Both the position numbers and the translations under genes were made by a program. Shown piece after piece: positions 55,052 to 64,000 of a stretch of 64,000 nt of DNA. Position 1 is the first letter of the stretch. Each line of letters opens with the position of its first letter. The notes under the pieces are model-generated. The model made no database searches. It had not been told where the DNA came from and worked only from the letters and a program-made list of their open reading frames with translations. The stretch is from positions 464,001-528,000 of the forward strand of contig NZ_CP095061.1 in NCBI RefSeq assembly GCF_022921055.1, given 5' to 3'. The DNA is from Hymenobacter volaticus (lineage in GTDB: Bacteria; Bacteroidota; Bacteroidia; Cytophagales; Hymenobacteraceae).

Positions 55052-55282
55052 TTACGCCGAGCGTAGAAAAGTACGTGAATACTGTAAAATAGCGTCGGTG
55101 CTGCGTTGGCGCGGCGCACAAGCCAGAGCATCTAGCGTGCGTTGTGCCAAAAGCAGATCGGCACAGGCGACGGCCAACTCAGGGTCATGCGCCAAAGCTT
55201 GTTCTACTTCCTGCTGCTCATCAGCTGGCAATTCGTTGTACACGTACCGGAGCAGCTTCTCGTTGGGTAAGGTTTTGATCAT
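55052..55282 (-). CDS. Small anti-sigma-like protein next to an ECF sigma factor
   Basis: The 76-residue protein has the helical, acidic start 'LLRYVYNELPADEQQEVEQALAHDPELAVACADLLLAQRTLDAL', which resembles the N-terminal helices of anti-sigma factors (ZAS-like). The usual HxxxCxxC zinc motif is absent, and there is no membrane helix. It overlaps the 3' end of the sigma-factor gene by 62 nt in another frame, an unusually large overlap. Neither run of bases in the overlap suggests a missed base. A role as a soluble regulator of the sigma factor is inferred from position. Confidence 0.65.
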   Translation of the reverse strand: MIKTLPNEKLLRYVYNELPADEQQEVEQALAHDPELAVACADLLLAQRTLDALACAPRQRSTDAILQYSRTFLRSA

Positions 55283-55856
55283 AGAGAGTTGGTTGTACGG
55301 CCATCTTCTTCCGAAGGTTGATCAGCGCATAACGCATCCTTCCCAGCGCAGTGTTGATACTAACCCCTGTCGCGTCGGCAATTTCTTGGAAGCTCATATC
55401 GCCGTAGTGGCGCATCACTAGTACTTCCTTCTGAGCCGCTGGCAGATCCTGTATCAGTTCACGGAGTCGGGCGTAGGTTTCTTCCCGGGTCAGAGCGGAT
55501 TCCACACCCTCCTCGGCATGCGAGAGGGTATTGAAAGCATGGCTCGTTGTGTCGAGGTTGAGCAGCGGGCTGCGCTTCTCGCGACGGAAAAAATCAATGG
55601 CCAGGTTGTGAGCAATTCGGCAGATCCAAGAAGAGAATTTTCCCTCTTCGTTGTATCGACCACTTTTCATGGTGTGAATAGCCTTGATAAAGGTATCCTG
55701 CAGCAAGTCATCGGCCACGTCCTCATCACGCACAATCAGCATGATGGTGGTGAAGACGCGGGCTTTATGACGTTCGAGCAATTGCGCGAAGGCTTCTTCT
55801 TTGCCGGCAATATATAGTGAAATCAGAGCGGAGTCGCTCGGCTGCATGGTTTCCAT
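55221..55856 (-). CDS. ECF RNA polymerase sigma factor
   Basis: The 211-residue sigma-70 family protein has region 2 ('FAQLLERHKARVFTTIMLIVRDEDVADDLLQDTFIKA' and 'FSSWICRIAHNLAIDFFRREKR'). Region 4 follows ('LPAAQKEVLVMRHYGDMSFQEIADATGVSINTALGRMRYALINLRK'). It lacks regions 1 and 3, so it is an ECF member (group of Bacteroidota RpoE-like factors). The ATG at 55856 or 55847 is the likely start; the longer reading adds a hydrophobic extension that is not expected. Its 3' end overlaps the small anti-sigma-like gene by 62 nt, so the two are translated together. Confidence 0.9.
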   Translation of the reverse strand: METMQPSDSALISLYIAGKEEAFAQLLERHKARVFTTIMLIVRDEDVADDLLQDTFIKAIHTMKSGRYNEEGKFSSWICRIAHNLAIDFFRREKRSPLLNLDTTSHAFNTLSHAEEGVESALTREETYARLRELIQDLPAAQKEVLVMRHYGDMSFQEIADATGVSINTALGRMRYALINLRKKMAVQPTLYDQNLTQREAAPVRVQRIAS

Positions 55857-55889
55857 AAAGGCTACGAATAAGGGAACGTAGAGCTTCAA

Positions 55890-56298
55890 ACCATATTGCG
55901 TGATTACCGGTGAATTTTCTTAGATGAACGAAAGATGAAGATTTCCTTCTGTACCAAATGTAGAGAACTGCCGGGGCAAACACAATGCCTAACCAGTGTT
56001 AGTTGAAAATATTTTTTCACATTGTGAAACCTTTTTATATAGAATATGAAATCAACTATGTTCTGTTGCGCTAGATTAATTCCTTGCAATTACCTGCGCA
56101 GCTTCCTGCGAGGGCTAATATTGTATTACACTAATTAATGTATGCAAGCTCATTACGCTTTGTTTGATGACCCGTATGAGCTTGCTAGCGTGCAGTATAG
56201 CCAATATTTAATGCTCAGCTGTTTGTTAGTATTAGGTAAGCAAACAGTATTTAGTAGTGGAAATCTTACTCTATTGTAAGCTTTAGAAAAATGGCCAT
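55890..56298. other. AT-rich intergenic region
   Basis: About 400 bp lie before the small frame at 56299, on an AT-rich stretch (runs of A and T, several ATTA/TAAT). No promoter box with good spacing, no repeat and no RNA gene was recognised. The start of the sigma-factor transcript should lie at its left end on the minus strand. Confidence 0.5.
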
Positions 56299-56484
56299 AT
56301 GATGGAAGATTCGCATTTAGACGATACGCTGATATTGCTCGGGAAAACGCTCAAACAATTATATGTAAATACGGTAAAACCCTATTTAGCTGATTTTAAG
56401 AAGTGGCTGTTCAACTTCTGCGGGCTCGAGCAGTTTGCTCTTTACAGGCGAATAGCTGGAGGTATATCCAGTGGTACTTTGTAG
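56299..56484 (+). CDS. Possible small protein of 61 residues
   Basis: The frame starts MMEDSHLDDTLILLGKTLKQ and is followed by 'FKKWLFNFCGLEQFALYRRIAGG'. It has no family match, no promoter box and no terminator, and codon use is AT-rich, so it may be spurious. The two ATGs at 56299 and 56302 are in frame. Kept because the region has no other content. Confidence 0.25.
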   Translation: MMEDSHLDDTLILLGKTLKQLYVNTVKPYLADFKKWLFNFCGLEQFALYRRIAGGISSGTL

Positions 56485-56573
56485 AAGAACCACCGCGACC
56501 TGAACTCGGAAACTAGGAACTCGTTTTAGAGCCTAGCCTTACCTTTAGGGTCTTAGTTGCTCGTTTCCAATCC

Positions 56574-57890
56574 ATGCCCACTGCTTCTGCTACTCCGCGC
56601 CACGACCCCTATGCGGCTTTGCGCTTACCAGAGTTCCGCCGCTTTATTTCAGCCCGCGCGTGTATGACGCTGGCCACTCAAGTACAAGGAGTGGCTGTGA
56701 GTTGGCAGATGTTCAAACTAACCGGTGATCCACTTGCCTTGGGCCTGATTGGTTTAGCGGAGGCTATTCCTAGCATTGTTGTGTCTCTTTACGCCGGCCA
56801 CCTTGCCGATTCGGTGCGTCGGAAGAATATTATTGTTGCTATGGTGGCCGTGTTGCTGTTGTGCTCGGTAGCGCTATGGCTGCTGGCTAGCCCGACAGGT
56901 TTGCCTCTCCTAACGGCTGGAATTAGTTTCCGAGTGCCGTTGGCTGGTCTCGTTGAGTTAAAAGCGTTGCCGCTCTACGCCGTAATATTTGTGAGTGGTG
57001 TGGCAAGAGGTTTCTTAGGGCCCGCTGTGTTTTCGTTTATGCCACAGCTTATGCCAGCTCGTGAGCACCTTGCCAACGCTATTACCTGGAATAGCACCAC
57101 TTGGCAAACCGCAGCAGTAGTAGGACCAGCTATCGGTGGCTTATTGTTTGCGCACTTCGGTATGTCTGTCGCCTATGGCGTCGATATTGCTTTAATGGCT
57201 CTTTCGTTGCTGTTGTTTATCAGCATTGCCGGGCGGCCATTACCTGTTACAGAAGGGGAAAAGCTCAACTTGAAGGAAAGCGTTTTGAGTGGAATGCAGT
57301 TTATATTCCAAAACCAACTGGTACTGGCTGCTCTTTCGCTCGATCTTTTTGCCGTGTTATTTGGTGGAGCAGTGGCTTTGCTTCCTGTCTTTGCCGACAA
57401 AGTGCTGATGGTGGGGGCCGACGGGCTAGGCTATTTGCGGGCTGCGCCGGCAGTAGGTTCGGTGCTAATGGCGGTGTCGCTCACCTATTTTCCGCTCCGG
57501 CGAAAAGCAGGGCTTAAGTTGCTATGGGCAGTGGCAGGGTTTGGGTTGGCTACTATCCTGTTCGCTTTATCAAGCAGCTTCTGGCTTTCGCTGTTCCTCC
57601 TGTTTATGACGGGTGTCTTCGATTCAGTGTCAGTTATTGTCCGTTCGACTCTTATTCATACTTATACACCAGAGTATATGAAAGGTCGAGTATCAGCGGT
57701 CAACAACATCTTCATTGGTTCATCCAACGAAATTGGCGCCTTCGAGTCGGGCGTTACTGCACGACTATTGGGCGTGGTTAAGTCTGTGGTAGTTGGGGGA
57801 GCTATGACGCTGCTGGTGGTAGGAATAACCGCATGGCGAGCCGACAAGCTACGACGCCTTGACTTAACGCCAAAGCCAGTGAAAGCGTAG
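56574..57890 (+). CDS. MFS transporter, likely exporter (EntS-like)
   Basis: The 438-residue protein has twelve hydrophobic segments. It begins with 'PEFRRFISARACMTLATQVQGVAVSWQMF' and has the loop 'AGHLADSVRRKNIIV' (MFS motif A) after the second helix. 'GRVSAVNNIFIGSSNEIGAFESGVTARLLG' is the EntS/MFS_3 pattern. Such proteins export siderophores or drugs. No siderophore genes are nearby, so the substrate is unknown. The ATG at 56574 fits the usual N-terminus. A -7-like TACCTTTA (with G replaced by A) lies about 33 bp upstream, but it is not an exact match. Confidence 0.88.
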   Translation: MPTASATPRHDPYAALRLPEFRRFISARACMTLATQVQGVAVSWQMFKLTGDPLALGLIGLAEAIPSIVVSLYAGHLADSVRRKNIIVAMVAVLLLCSVALWLLASPTGLPLLTAGISFRVPLAGLVELKALPLYAVIFVSGVARGFLGPAVFSFMPQLMPAREHLANAITWNSTTWQTAAVVGPAIGGLLFAHFGMSVAYGVDIALMALSLLLFISIAGRPLPVTEGEKLNLKESVLSGMQFIFQNQLVLAALSLDLFAVLFGGAVALLPVFADKVLMVGADGLGYLRAAPAVGSVLMAVSLTYFPLRRKAGLKLLWAVAGFGLATILFALSSSFWLSLFLLFMTGVFDSVSVIVRSTLIHTYTPEYMKGRVSAVNNIFIGSSNEIGAFESGVTARLLGVVKSVVVGGAMTLLVVGITAWRADKLRRLDLTPKPVKA

Positions 57891-57943
57891 CCCCTTCATA
57901 TACAAGTGGCACAAAGGCACGTATTGTGTTTCTATCCTAAGCG

Positions 57944-58000
57944 CAGAAAAAGCCCCGGCTGCCAGCGCTTGTATAGCGCAGCAGTCGGGGCTTTTTTCTG
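57944..58000. terminator. Hairpin terminator between convergent genes
   Basis: The arms 57944-57957 and 57986-58000 pair over 14 bp (CAGAAAAAGCCCCG with CGGGGCTTTTTTCTG, one base difference). A 28-nt inner region can also fold. It ends the MFS gene and the convergent hydrolase gene. Confidence 0.75.
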
Positions 58001-58017
58001 GTGAGTATGGCTAACGT

Positions 58018-59496
58018 CTAGCGACTAGCTTGCGGCTTTGTGGCTTGTACCTCGCGACTTATTTTGGCTTTGGCTGGAGAAGTACGTTTCACTGTAACAG
58101 GTACAGCACCTGGTTGTGTGGTGCGTGCGGCTATCCATTCGCGCATCAATTCCAGTGCCTTAGGTGAGAAAGTGGGTTGCTGCTCGCCATTTACGATGGC
58201 CCATTCTTCCTGCAAAGGTTGTAGCCAATGATTAACACCCGTAATCTTTTGGGTTTTAACGTCCCGGCTGTTATGTAGACCCCGGCGTAGCATAGCCAAG
58301 TTGCCACTGGCTTCTACCTGCAAATCATTGGTGCCGTTGAGGGCGAGTACAGGGCATTTTACGTCGGGCAACTTGCGCGCTGGCTCGAAGTCAATGAAGT
58401 AGCGGGACCAAGGGGAGGTGAGCTGAATAGCCCGGGCACGCGCCATGTGCGGATCGAGGTCGGTGTTGCCGTTGCGCAACGTGGAAGCCACTTTGCTCCG
58501 AGCTACCGCATCGTTCGGCGTCTGCCGAATAATATCAATCATTTCAACGTGTAGTGCCAATGCTGCTTTCACTTGCGCAGGGTTAGCACCAATGAGCCGC
58601 ATGATTTCTAGCTGTTGCTGCACCAATACATGACGCCCGGGGAGGCCATAACCTGCCAATGATACCACAAAAGCTGGTTTGCCCACATTAGCATCAGCAG
58701 CTGCTAGTAAGGCTACGTTGGCTCCTTCCCCGTGTCCAATAAAGCCAACTTGCTCGGGATTGATAAGATTCTGACTGCGCAAAAAGCTCATAGCTGCCTG
58801 CGCATCGCCTACCATATCGATGGTAGTGGTGTTGAAATAACTGCCTTGCGACCTACCTACGCCACGGTCGTCGAAGCGCAGTACGGCGATGCCGCGGCGA
58901 GTTAGGTAATCGGCCAGAATGCTGAACATACGATACTCTTGCTCCCCAGCGTCGCGGTCTTGTGGACCCGAATCGGAGAGGAGCACGACGGCTGGAAAGG
59001 GGCCTGGCCCGGCGGGCACAGTTAGCGTGCCTGCGAGGCGCAGTTTGGCTGCTACATTGGTGAAATTGATGTCATCTTCACGGTAGGGAGGCGTCAGGCG
59101 CACTTTGCCCGAAGCAGCAGTAGCAGAGCCCGCCCGCTGCATTTCTAACGCTCCTGACAAACCAGGTTGCTTCCAGACGCCAGCTAGAATGGCTCCGTCC
59201 TTTACAACCTTGCCTTTAAAACTACTACCTGCCTGCTCGATCTGCAGGCTAAGGTCGTTGCCTTTCAAGACTACCTCTACCGGCATGCGGTAAATGCGCT
59301 GCTGCGGTACGTCGAGAGCAGCATAGTAAGTCCCATTGGTGAGAGGAACGATAGTAACAATGAGTTCGATTGTACCGCCAGGTACTTTTAATGGGCCACG
59401 CCATTGCCCGTTCAGCACTATGGGAGCACCTGCTATGGCGGGTAGTGTTACTACCATAAGCCAGAATAGAAAGAAAGTTTGTAAGCTTTTCTTCAT
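58018..59496 (-). CDS. Secreted alpha/beta-hydrolase-fold protein lacking the nucleophile Ser
   Basis: The 492-residue protein has a signal peptide (about 1-24, ending AIAGA). An N-terminal beta domain (25-125) is followed by an alpha/beta-hydrolase fold. The oxyanion region is FPAVVLLSDSGPQDRD and the strand 'GIAVLRFDDRGVGRSQGSY' fits. The nucleophile elbow reads GFIGHGEGAN (Gly256 where GxSxG has Ser), although a later Asp (ALNGTNDLQVEA) and His (GVNHWL) are in place. Such proteins are normally esterases or dipeptidyl-like hydrolases. Without the Ser, activity by the usual mechanism is not expected. The rest looks intact, with no frameshift. Confidence 0.82.
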   Translation of the reverse strand: MKKSLQTFFLFWLMVVTLPAIAGAPIVLNGQWRGPLKVPGGTIELIVTIVPLTNGTYYAALDVPQQRIYRMPVEVVLKGNDLSLQIEQAGSSFKGKVVKDGAILAGVWKQPGLSGALEMQRAGSATAASGKVRLTPPYREDDINFTNVAAKLRLAGTLTVPAGPGPFPAVVLLSDSGPQDRDAGEQEYRMFSILADYLTRRGIAVLRFDDRGVGRSQGSYFNTTTIDMVGDAQAAMSFLRSQNLINPEQVGFIGHGEGANVALLAAADANVGKPAFVVSLAGYGLPGRHVLVQQQLEIMRLIGANPAQVKAALALHVEMIDIIRQTPNDAVARSKVASTLRNGNTDLDPHMARARAIQLTSPWSRYFIDFEPARKLPDVKCPVLALNGTNDLQVEASGNLAMLRRGLHNSRDVKTQKITGVNHWLQPLQEEWAIVNGEQQPTFSPKALELMREWIAARTTQPGAVPVTVKRTSPAKAKISREVQATKPQASR

Positions 59497-59702
59497 AAAG
59501 TTTTATAATACAATACTTGAATCGACACCCAAAGAGATATAAAGCCGAAAATTACCAAATTACTAGCACTATATAAGTGTTCATGTTAGCCAAATAATTC
59601 AATATTATTAAATAAGTGCAGTAAGATACTGAAACACCATCTGTTGACTTAATAAAGACTTAACGGTTACCTTACTTGCCATCAGGACACGTTATTCTTT
59701 GT

Positions 59703-60395
59703 ATGGTTAACTCAAGACTTCAACGGAGCAGCTTTTTCTGTTTGCTGCTAGTATTATCAGTGCTTAAGGGCTACGGTCAGGCAACTATTGAACCAATCAA
59801 TCCTGAACAGTGGAAAGCGGAACTCCAAGCTTTCAGCCGGCAGGATAGTTTGCATAAGCCCCCGACAGCACCCTTGCTGTTTTATGGTAGCTCCTCCATA
59901 CGGATGTGGAAGACGCTTGCCACGGATTTCAAAGGTCGACCGGTGTTAAACCGGGCATTTGGAGGCTCACGCTTTCCCGATGCTATTCAGTTGTTCGATA
60001 AGCTAGTAGTGCGTTATCGGCCGCGTCAGGTGATACTCTATGAGGGCGACAACGATATTGGAGCCGGTGCTACTCCCGCTCAGGTGTACGATTCGTTTCT
60101 ACAGTTTGAGAAGCTGATGCGCGAAAAGTTGCCCGAAGCAGAATTGGTTTTTGTTTCGATCAAACCGAGCATAGCCCGCTGGGCATTGTATCCTAAGATG
60201 CAGGAAGCCAATTCTTTAATCAAGCAATACATTGAGGCGCATCCTCAGCGGTTGCGCTTCGCGGATGTTGGCAAGCCTATGCTTGGTCCTAATGGCCAGC
60301 CGCGCTCCGATCTATACGTAGAGGATGGCTTACACATGACCCCGGCCGGTTACGAAATCTGGACGCGGGTGCTGAGGCCGTATCTGAAGAAATAA
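59703..60395 (+). CDS. Secreted SGNH/GDSL-type hydrolase
   Basis: The 230-residue exported protein has a signal peptide (about 1-25, ending GYGQ). The SGNH fold blocks are visible: block I LLFYGSSSIRMW with the nucleophile Ser (63-65), block II 'RAFGGSRF', block III 'YEGDNDIG' with the Asn, and block V 'DGLHMTPAGYE' with Asp and His. The family covers esterases and lipases; substrate unknown, possibly a carbohydrate acetyl ester. The ATG at 59703 gives the signal peptide directly, and an upstream in-frame TTG (59676) is rejected. Confidence 0.9.
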   Translation: MVNSRLQRSSFFCLLLVLSVLKGYGQATIEPINPEQWKAELQAFSRQDSLHKPPTAPLLFYGSSSIRMWKTLATDFKGRPVLNRAFGGSRFPDAIQLFDKLVVRYRPRQVILYEGDNDIGAGATPAQVYDSFLQFEKLMREKLPEAELVFVSIKPSIARWALYPKMQEANSLIKQYIEAHPQRLRFADVGKPMLGPNGQPRSDLYVEDGLHMTPAGYEIWTRVLRPYLKK

Positions 60396-60540
60396 AACGG
60401 GTACTTACTAAGCCGTATCAACGGCTAATCGGGCTTTCCGCAAGAAGGCGCGCCAACCTCCCGTTCGTCCCGCGTACCTTCGTTGTAGCAAACCGCACCC
60501 GCCGGAAACCAAACCCCCGGTTGTGGCTGTTACCCCGTCT

Positions 60541-63374
60541 ATGGCCGAAAATTCTGCTTTGCAAATGGCTGCCCCCGCGGCCGACCCAATTGATCAACTC
60601 GATCCGCGCGAGTTTATCCTAATAAAAAATGCTCGGGTTCATAATCTGAAGAACCTGAGCGTGGCACTGCCGCGCAATAAATTCATTGTTGTCACGGGTC
60701 TATCGGGCTCGGGCAAGTCGTCGTTGGCATTTGATACGCTGTATGCCGAAGGACAGCGGATGTACGTGGAAAGCCTAAGCAGCTACGCCCGCCAGTTCCT
60801 GGGCCGGATGGACAAACCCGATGTCGACTATATCCGGGTATTTCGCCGGCTATTGCCATCGAGCAGAAAGTGAGCATCAAGAACAACCGCTCAACCGTCG
60901 GCACCAGCACCGAAATCTACGACTACCTGAAGCTGTTATTTGCGCGGGTAGGCCGCACGTATTCACCGGTTAGCGGGGACCAAGTGCGCAAAGACAACGT
61001 AGCCGACGTGGTAGACTACCTCATGCAGTTGCCCGCCGATACGCGGGTGATGCTGCTGGCTCCTCTGTTGCGCGCCGACGACAACCGGCCCATGAGCAAG
61101 GAGTTGGACTTGCTGCTGCAAAAAGGTTATTCACGGGTGGTAGCCAACGGTTCAACTGCTTTCATAGAAGAACTGATTGCCGAAGGCCAGCCTGAGGTAG
61201 AAGGTGACGTGTTCATCATGATAGACCGAGCCGTGATTCACCCCGGCGACGAGGACCTGATGTTCCGCCTTTCCGACTCGGTGCAAACGGCCTTCTTCGA
61301 GGGGCACGGTACCTGCATTGTGAAGCTGGACGACGAAACCCGCACCTTCTCCGACCGGTTCGAGCTGGACGACAAGGTGTTCGAGGAGCCGAGTGTCAAC
61401 TTCTTCTCGTTCAACAATCCGTATGGTGCCTGCCAGACCTGCGAAGGGTTTGGTTCAGTGCTAGGCATTGACGAGGACCTGGTAATTCCCGACAAGAGTT
61501 TAACTGTGTACGAAGGCGCCATTGCGCCTTGGCGTACCGACAAGCAAAGTGAGTGGCTGAAACCGCTACTAAAGAATGGCATTCGTTTCGACTTCCCGAT
61601 TCACCGGCCCTACAACGAACTGAGCGAAGCCGAACGCCAATTGCTTTGGAAAGGCAACAAGTACTTCGACGGTCTCGACGACTACTTTAAGTGGGTAGCC
61701 ACGCAGACGCACAAAATTCAGTACCGCGTCCTACAAAGCCGCTACCGAGGCCGCACCACTTGCCCGACTGCCGCGGCACCCGTCTGCGCAAAGACGCACA
61801 GTACGTTAAAATTTCTGGTCAGAGCATCACGGATTTGGTGCTGCTGCCCGTAAGCCGGGCGCTAGAGTTTTTCCAGAACATGGATCTGGACGAGCACGAC
61901 GCCAAAGTGGCCGAACGGCTAGTAACGGAAATCACCAACCGTTTAGAGTACCTGAACCGGGTTGGGCTAGGCTACCTTACCCTGAACCGCCTGAGCAGCA
62001 CGCTGTCGGGTGGAGAGAGCCAACGCATTTCGTTGGCTACCTCGCTCGGTTCGGCGCTGGTGGGCTCGATGTATATTCTTGATGAGCCAAGTATTGGCTT
62101 GCATCCCAAAGACGCTGAGCAATTGATTGGAGTGTTGCGCTCCTTACAGCAACTCGGCAACACCGTGATTGTGGTGGAGCACGAAGAAAAGATGATGGAA
62201 GTAGCCGACCAGATTCTCGACATCGGCCCGAGGCCGGTAGCGGCGGCGGCAATCTGATGTTCCAAGGTACTTACGACGAGCTACTCAAGGATACTGAAAC
62301 CTATACGGGCCAATACCTGAGTGGCCGCCTCGAAGTGCCCGTGCCCAAAGTGCGTCGCACTTGGCGCAATGTGTTGGAGCTAACTGGCGCCCGCGAAAAC
62401 AACCTGAAAAACGTATCGGTGAAATTTCCGCTGAACGTGATGACAGTGGTAACGGGCGTATCCGGCTCGGGCAAGTCTACGCTAATACGGCGGATACTGG
62501 CTCCGGCGCTGCTCAAGCAGCTCGGTGGCGGTGCTGGCGAATCGACGGGTAAATTCGACCGGCTAACCGGCGTGAACGGACAAGTAACGCACGTCGAGTT
62601 TGTGGATCAGAACCCTATCGGTAAGAGCAGCCGCTCCAACCCGGTTACCTACGTGAAGGCCTACGACACTATTCGGGCGCTGTTTGCTGATCAGCCACTG
62701 GCTAAAGCACGCGGCTTTAAGCCTTCTCACTTCAGCTTCAATATTGATGGCGGACGGTGCGAAGTATGCCAGGGTGAGGGTCAGGTGAAGATCGAAATGC
62801 AGTTCATGGCCGACATCTTCCTGACGTGTGAAAGCTGCGGCGGCCGCAAGTTCAAGCAAGACATCCTGGATGTGAAATACCAGGACAAGGGCATTGACGA
62901 GGTGCTGGACATGACCATTGCCGACAGCATCACCTTCTTCCAAGGCCAGTCGAAGCTAGTGGAGCGCCTCAAGCCGCTCGATGATGTAGGATTGGGGTAC
63001 ATTCGCTTGGGGCAGTCGGCTAGCACACTGAGCGGTGGGGAAGCCCAGCGCGTAAAGCTGGCTTCCTTCCTCACCAAAGGCGCTACGCTGCAGCAAGACA
63101 AGATCCTATTCATCTTCGACGAGCCAAGCACGGGCCTGCACTTTCACGACATCAACAAGCTGATGACAGCCATGAATGCGCTGGTGGAACAAGGCAACTC
63201 GGTGCTTATTATCGAGCACAACATGGACATCATCAAGTGTGCCGACTGGGTGATTGACCTTGGCCCGAAGGCGGTATCAACGGTGGCCACTTGCTGTTCG
63301 AAGGTACGCCAGAAGAAATGGCGAAATTGAAGGACACCAACCACACTGCGCGATTCTTGGCTGAGAAACTGTAG
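60541..63374 (+). CDS. uvrA: Excinuclease ABC subunit A (four frameshifts)
   Basis: UvrA is the damage-recognition ATPase of nucleotide excision repair. Both ABC modules are seen: Walker [16 protein letters not shown] and [15 protein letters not shown], signatures [12 protein letters not shown] and [12 protein letters not shown]. The zinc-finger cysteines are [12 protein letters not shown] and CEVCQGEG with 'CESCGG'. The frame breaks four times: G3 60836-60838, C3 61763-61765, C3 62227-62229, C3 63264-63266. Each is repaired by one base (for example [20 protein letters not shown]). The total becomes 945 residues with the stop at 63374, the normal length. Start is ATG 60541; GTG 60523 is also in frame. 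Confidence 0.93.
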
Positions 63375-63389
63375 CCGCATATTGCAGCA

Positions 63390-63431
63390 AAAGCAACGGC
63401 CTGACTAGTTTACTAGTCAGGCCGTTGCTTT
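63390..63431. terminator. Perfect 20-bp hairpin between uvrA and the PepSY gene
   Basis: The arms 63390-63409 and 63412-63431 are perfectly complementary over 20 bp with a 2-nt DNA loop (core GGCCTGACTAGT). It lies between convergent genes and is likely a bidirectional terminator. Confidence 0.75.
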
Positions 63432-63449
63432 ATCAGGAAGGCACTAATT

Positions 63450-64000
63450 TCAGACGGTAGCTACTTGTGCTACGGGTTGTTTTGAGCGTTTGGCTTTGTA
63501 GCGCCGGCCCCACCAGATAACGGTGCCGGTAATGGGCAGGCTCGCGGAAATCAAACTCCCTAAGAACGCCACTATTTTGCCGCCGAAACCTAGGATTTGG
63601 CCGGTGTGCAAGTCATAGTTCATGTCGGAAAACTTGGTGCCGACGCTTTTGGTGGCATGAAAACGGGACTCCAGTAGCTGGCCCGAAGTAGGGTGGAAGG
63701 CGTACTCGTCGCGGTTGTAGTAATGAAGTGCCTTCTGATAGGTCCAGCAGAACGCGGGGGCTTTGCCTGTACCAGTTGGCCCAATGAGTATCATCTCGTT
63801 TTTAGGCGAAAGGCGGCGTACGCTACGATACACTATATCGGATAGCGGCTGGCTGGCTGCCGTAACAGTTTGCAGGGTGTCAAGATTGGTGGTCATTAGC
63901 TCCTGAGGAGCCGGTTTGCCACCATCAACTGCAAACCGAATCGTCTCCAGCATCCAAGGGTAAATCATGAACAGACCAGAGAGGGCCAGCACTAGCCCAA
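63450..64000 (-). CDS. PepSY-associated transmembrane protein (5' end beyond the window)
   Basis: The frame is open to the window edge, so the N-terminus lies beyond position 64000. The visible part has a membrane helix at its start ('GLFMIYPWMLETIRF'), a periplasmic stretch with 'DEYAFHPTSGQLLESRFHATKS' and 'KFSDMNYDLHTGQILGFGGKIVAFLGSLISASLPITGTVIWWGRRYKAKR'. The latter is the signature of PepSY-associated membrane proteins ('YDLHTG' and a C-terminal helix before a basic tail). Relatives often sit beside TonB-dependent siderophore receptors, but the neighbour here is not visible. A GTG at 63992 should not be taken as the start. Confidence 0.8.
   Translation of the reverse strand, partial: GLVLALSGLFMIYPWMLETIRFAVDGGKPAPQELMTTNLDTLQTVTAASQPLSDIVYRSVRRLSPKNEMILIGPTGTGKAPAFCWTYQKALHYYNRDEYAFHPTSGQLLESRFHATKSVGTKFSDMNYDLHTGQILGFGGKIVAFLGSLISASLPITGTVIWWGRRYKAKRSKQPVAQVATV

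Overview
The window is a chromosomal segment of a member of the Bacteroidota, most likely order Cytophagales and close to Hymenobacter (inference from protein content, no search was run). Supporting signs are the gliding lipoproteins GldB and GldD, two DUF6089-like barrels, the uppS-bamA-skp-skp order, an ExbB-ExbD-ExbD-TonB cluster followed by a PstS-like lipoprotein and a TPR protein, a 29-residue basic protein before RNase G, starts without Shine-Dalgarno sequences, and repeated -7 boxes of the Bacteroidota form TAnnTTTG.

Layout. 0.1-6.7 kb: two small outer-membrane barrels, then uppS, bamA and two OmpH/Skp chaperone genes (envelope biogenesis). 6.8-7.8 kb: rluD. 7.9-15.1 kb, minus strand: a TonB energising module (exbB, two exbD, two tonB) with a small membrane protein, a phosphate-binding-like lipoprotein and a TPR protein. 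15.4-19.1 kb: mazG divergent from glmM, then a cysteine desulfurase. 19.2-23.1 kb: a radical-SAM remnant, a pair of polytopic DUF2157-type membrane proteins, a single-span protein and a PRC-barrel protein. 23.2-26.8 kb: hemH, era, der. 26.9-30.4 kb: a small lipoprotein, an unknown protein, murQ, a cytochrome-b5-like protein and an arginase-family protein. 30.6-39 kb: a fatty-acid beta-oxidation set (acyl-CoA ligase, MarR regulator, FadB-like bifunctional enzyme, thiolase, acyl-CoA dehydrogenase). 39.1-48 kb: glutamate dehydrogenase, a secreted unknown, recG, gldD, ssb, mutY, an HU-like protein. 48-55.9 kb: TPR protein, the 29-residue protein, RNase G, a barrel, gldB, a glycosyltransferase, nth, an ECF sigma factor with a small partner. 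56.5-64 kb: MFS exporter, alpha/beta hydrolase, SGNH hydrolase, uvrA and a truncated PepSY membrane protein.

The most striking global feature is technical or evolutionary: fourteen otherwise normal genes (skp, tonB, glmM, cysteine desulfurase, der, arginase-like, fadB-like, gdh, a secreted protein, recG, gldD, mutY, nth, uvrA) are broken by nineteen single-base losses. Every loss lies in a short C or G run, and none lies in an A or T run. Restoring one base per site rebuilds full-length proteins with family-typical lengths. Because essential genes are hit, the simplest reading is uncorrected homopolymer error in the assembly. I annotate these genes over their repaired span and give the break site.

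The best regulatory finding is an identical 23-bp element upstream of both the marR gene and the acyl-CoA dehydrogenase gene 4.5 kb away, which suggests a local MarR-controlled fatty-acid regulon. Many gene ends carry unusually long, nearly perfect hairpins that would terminate transcription from both sides. I saw no tRNA, rRNA, CRISPR array, prophage or insertion sequence.
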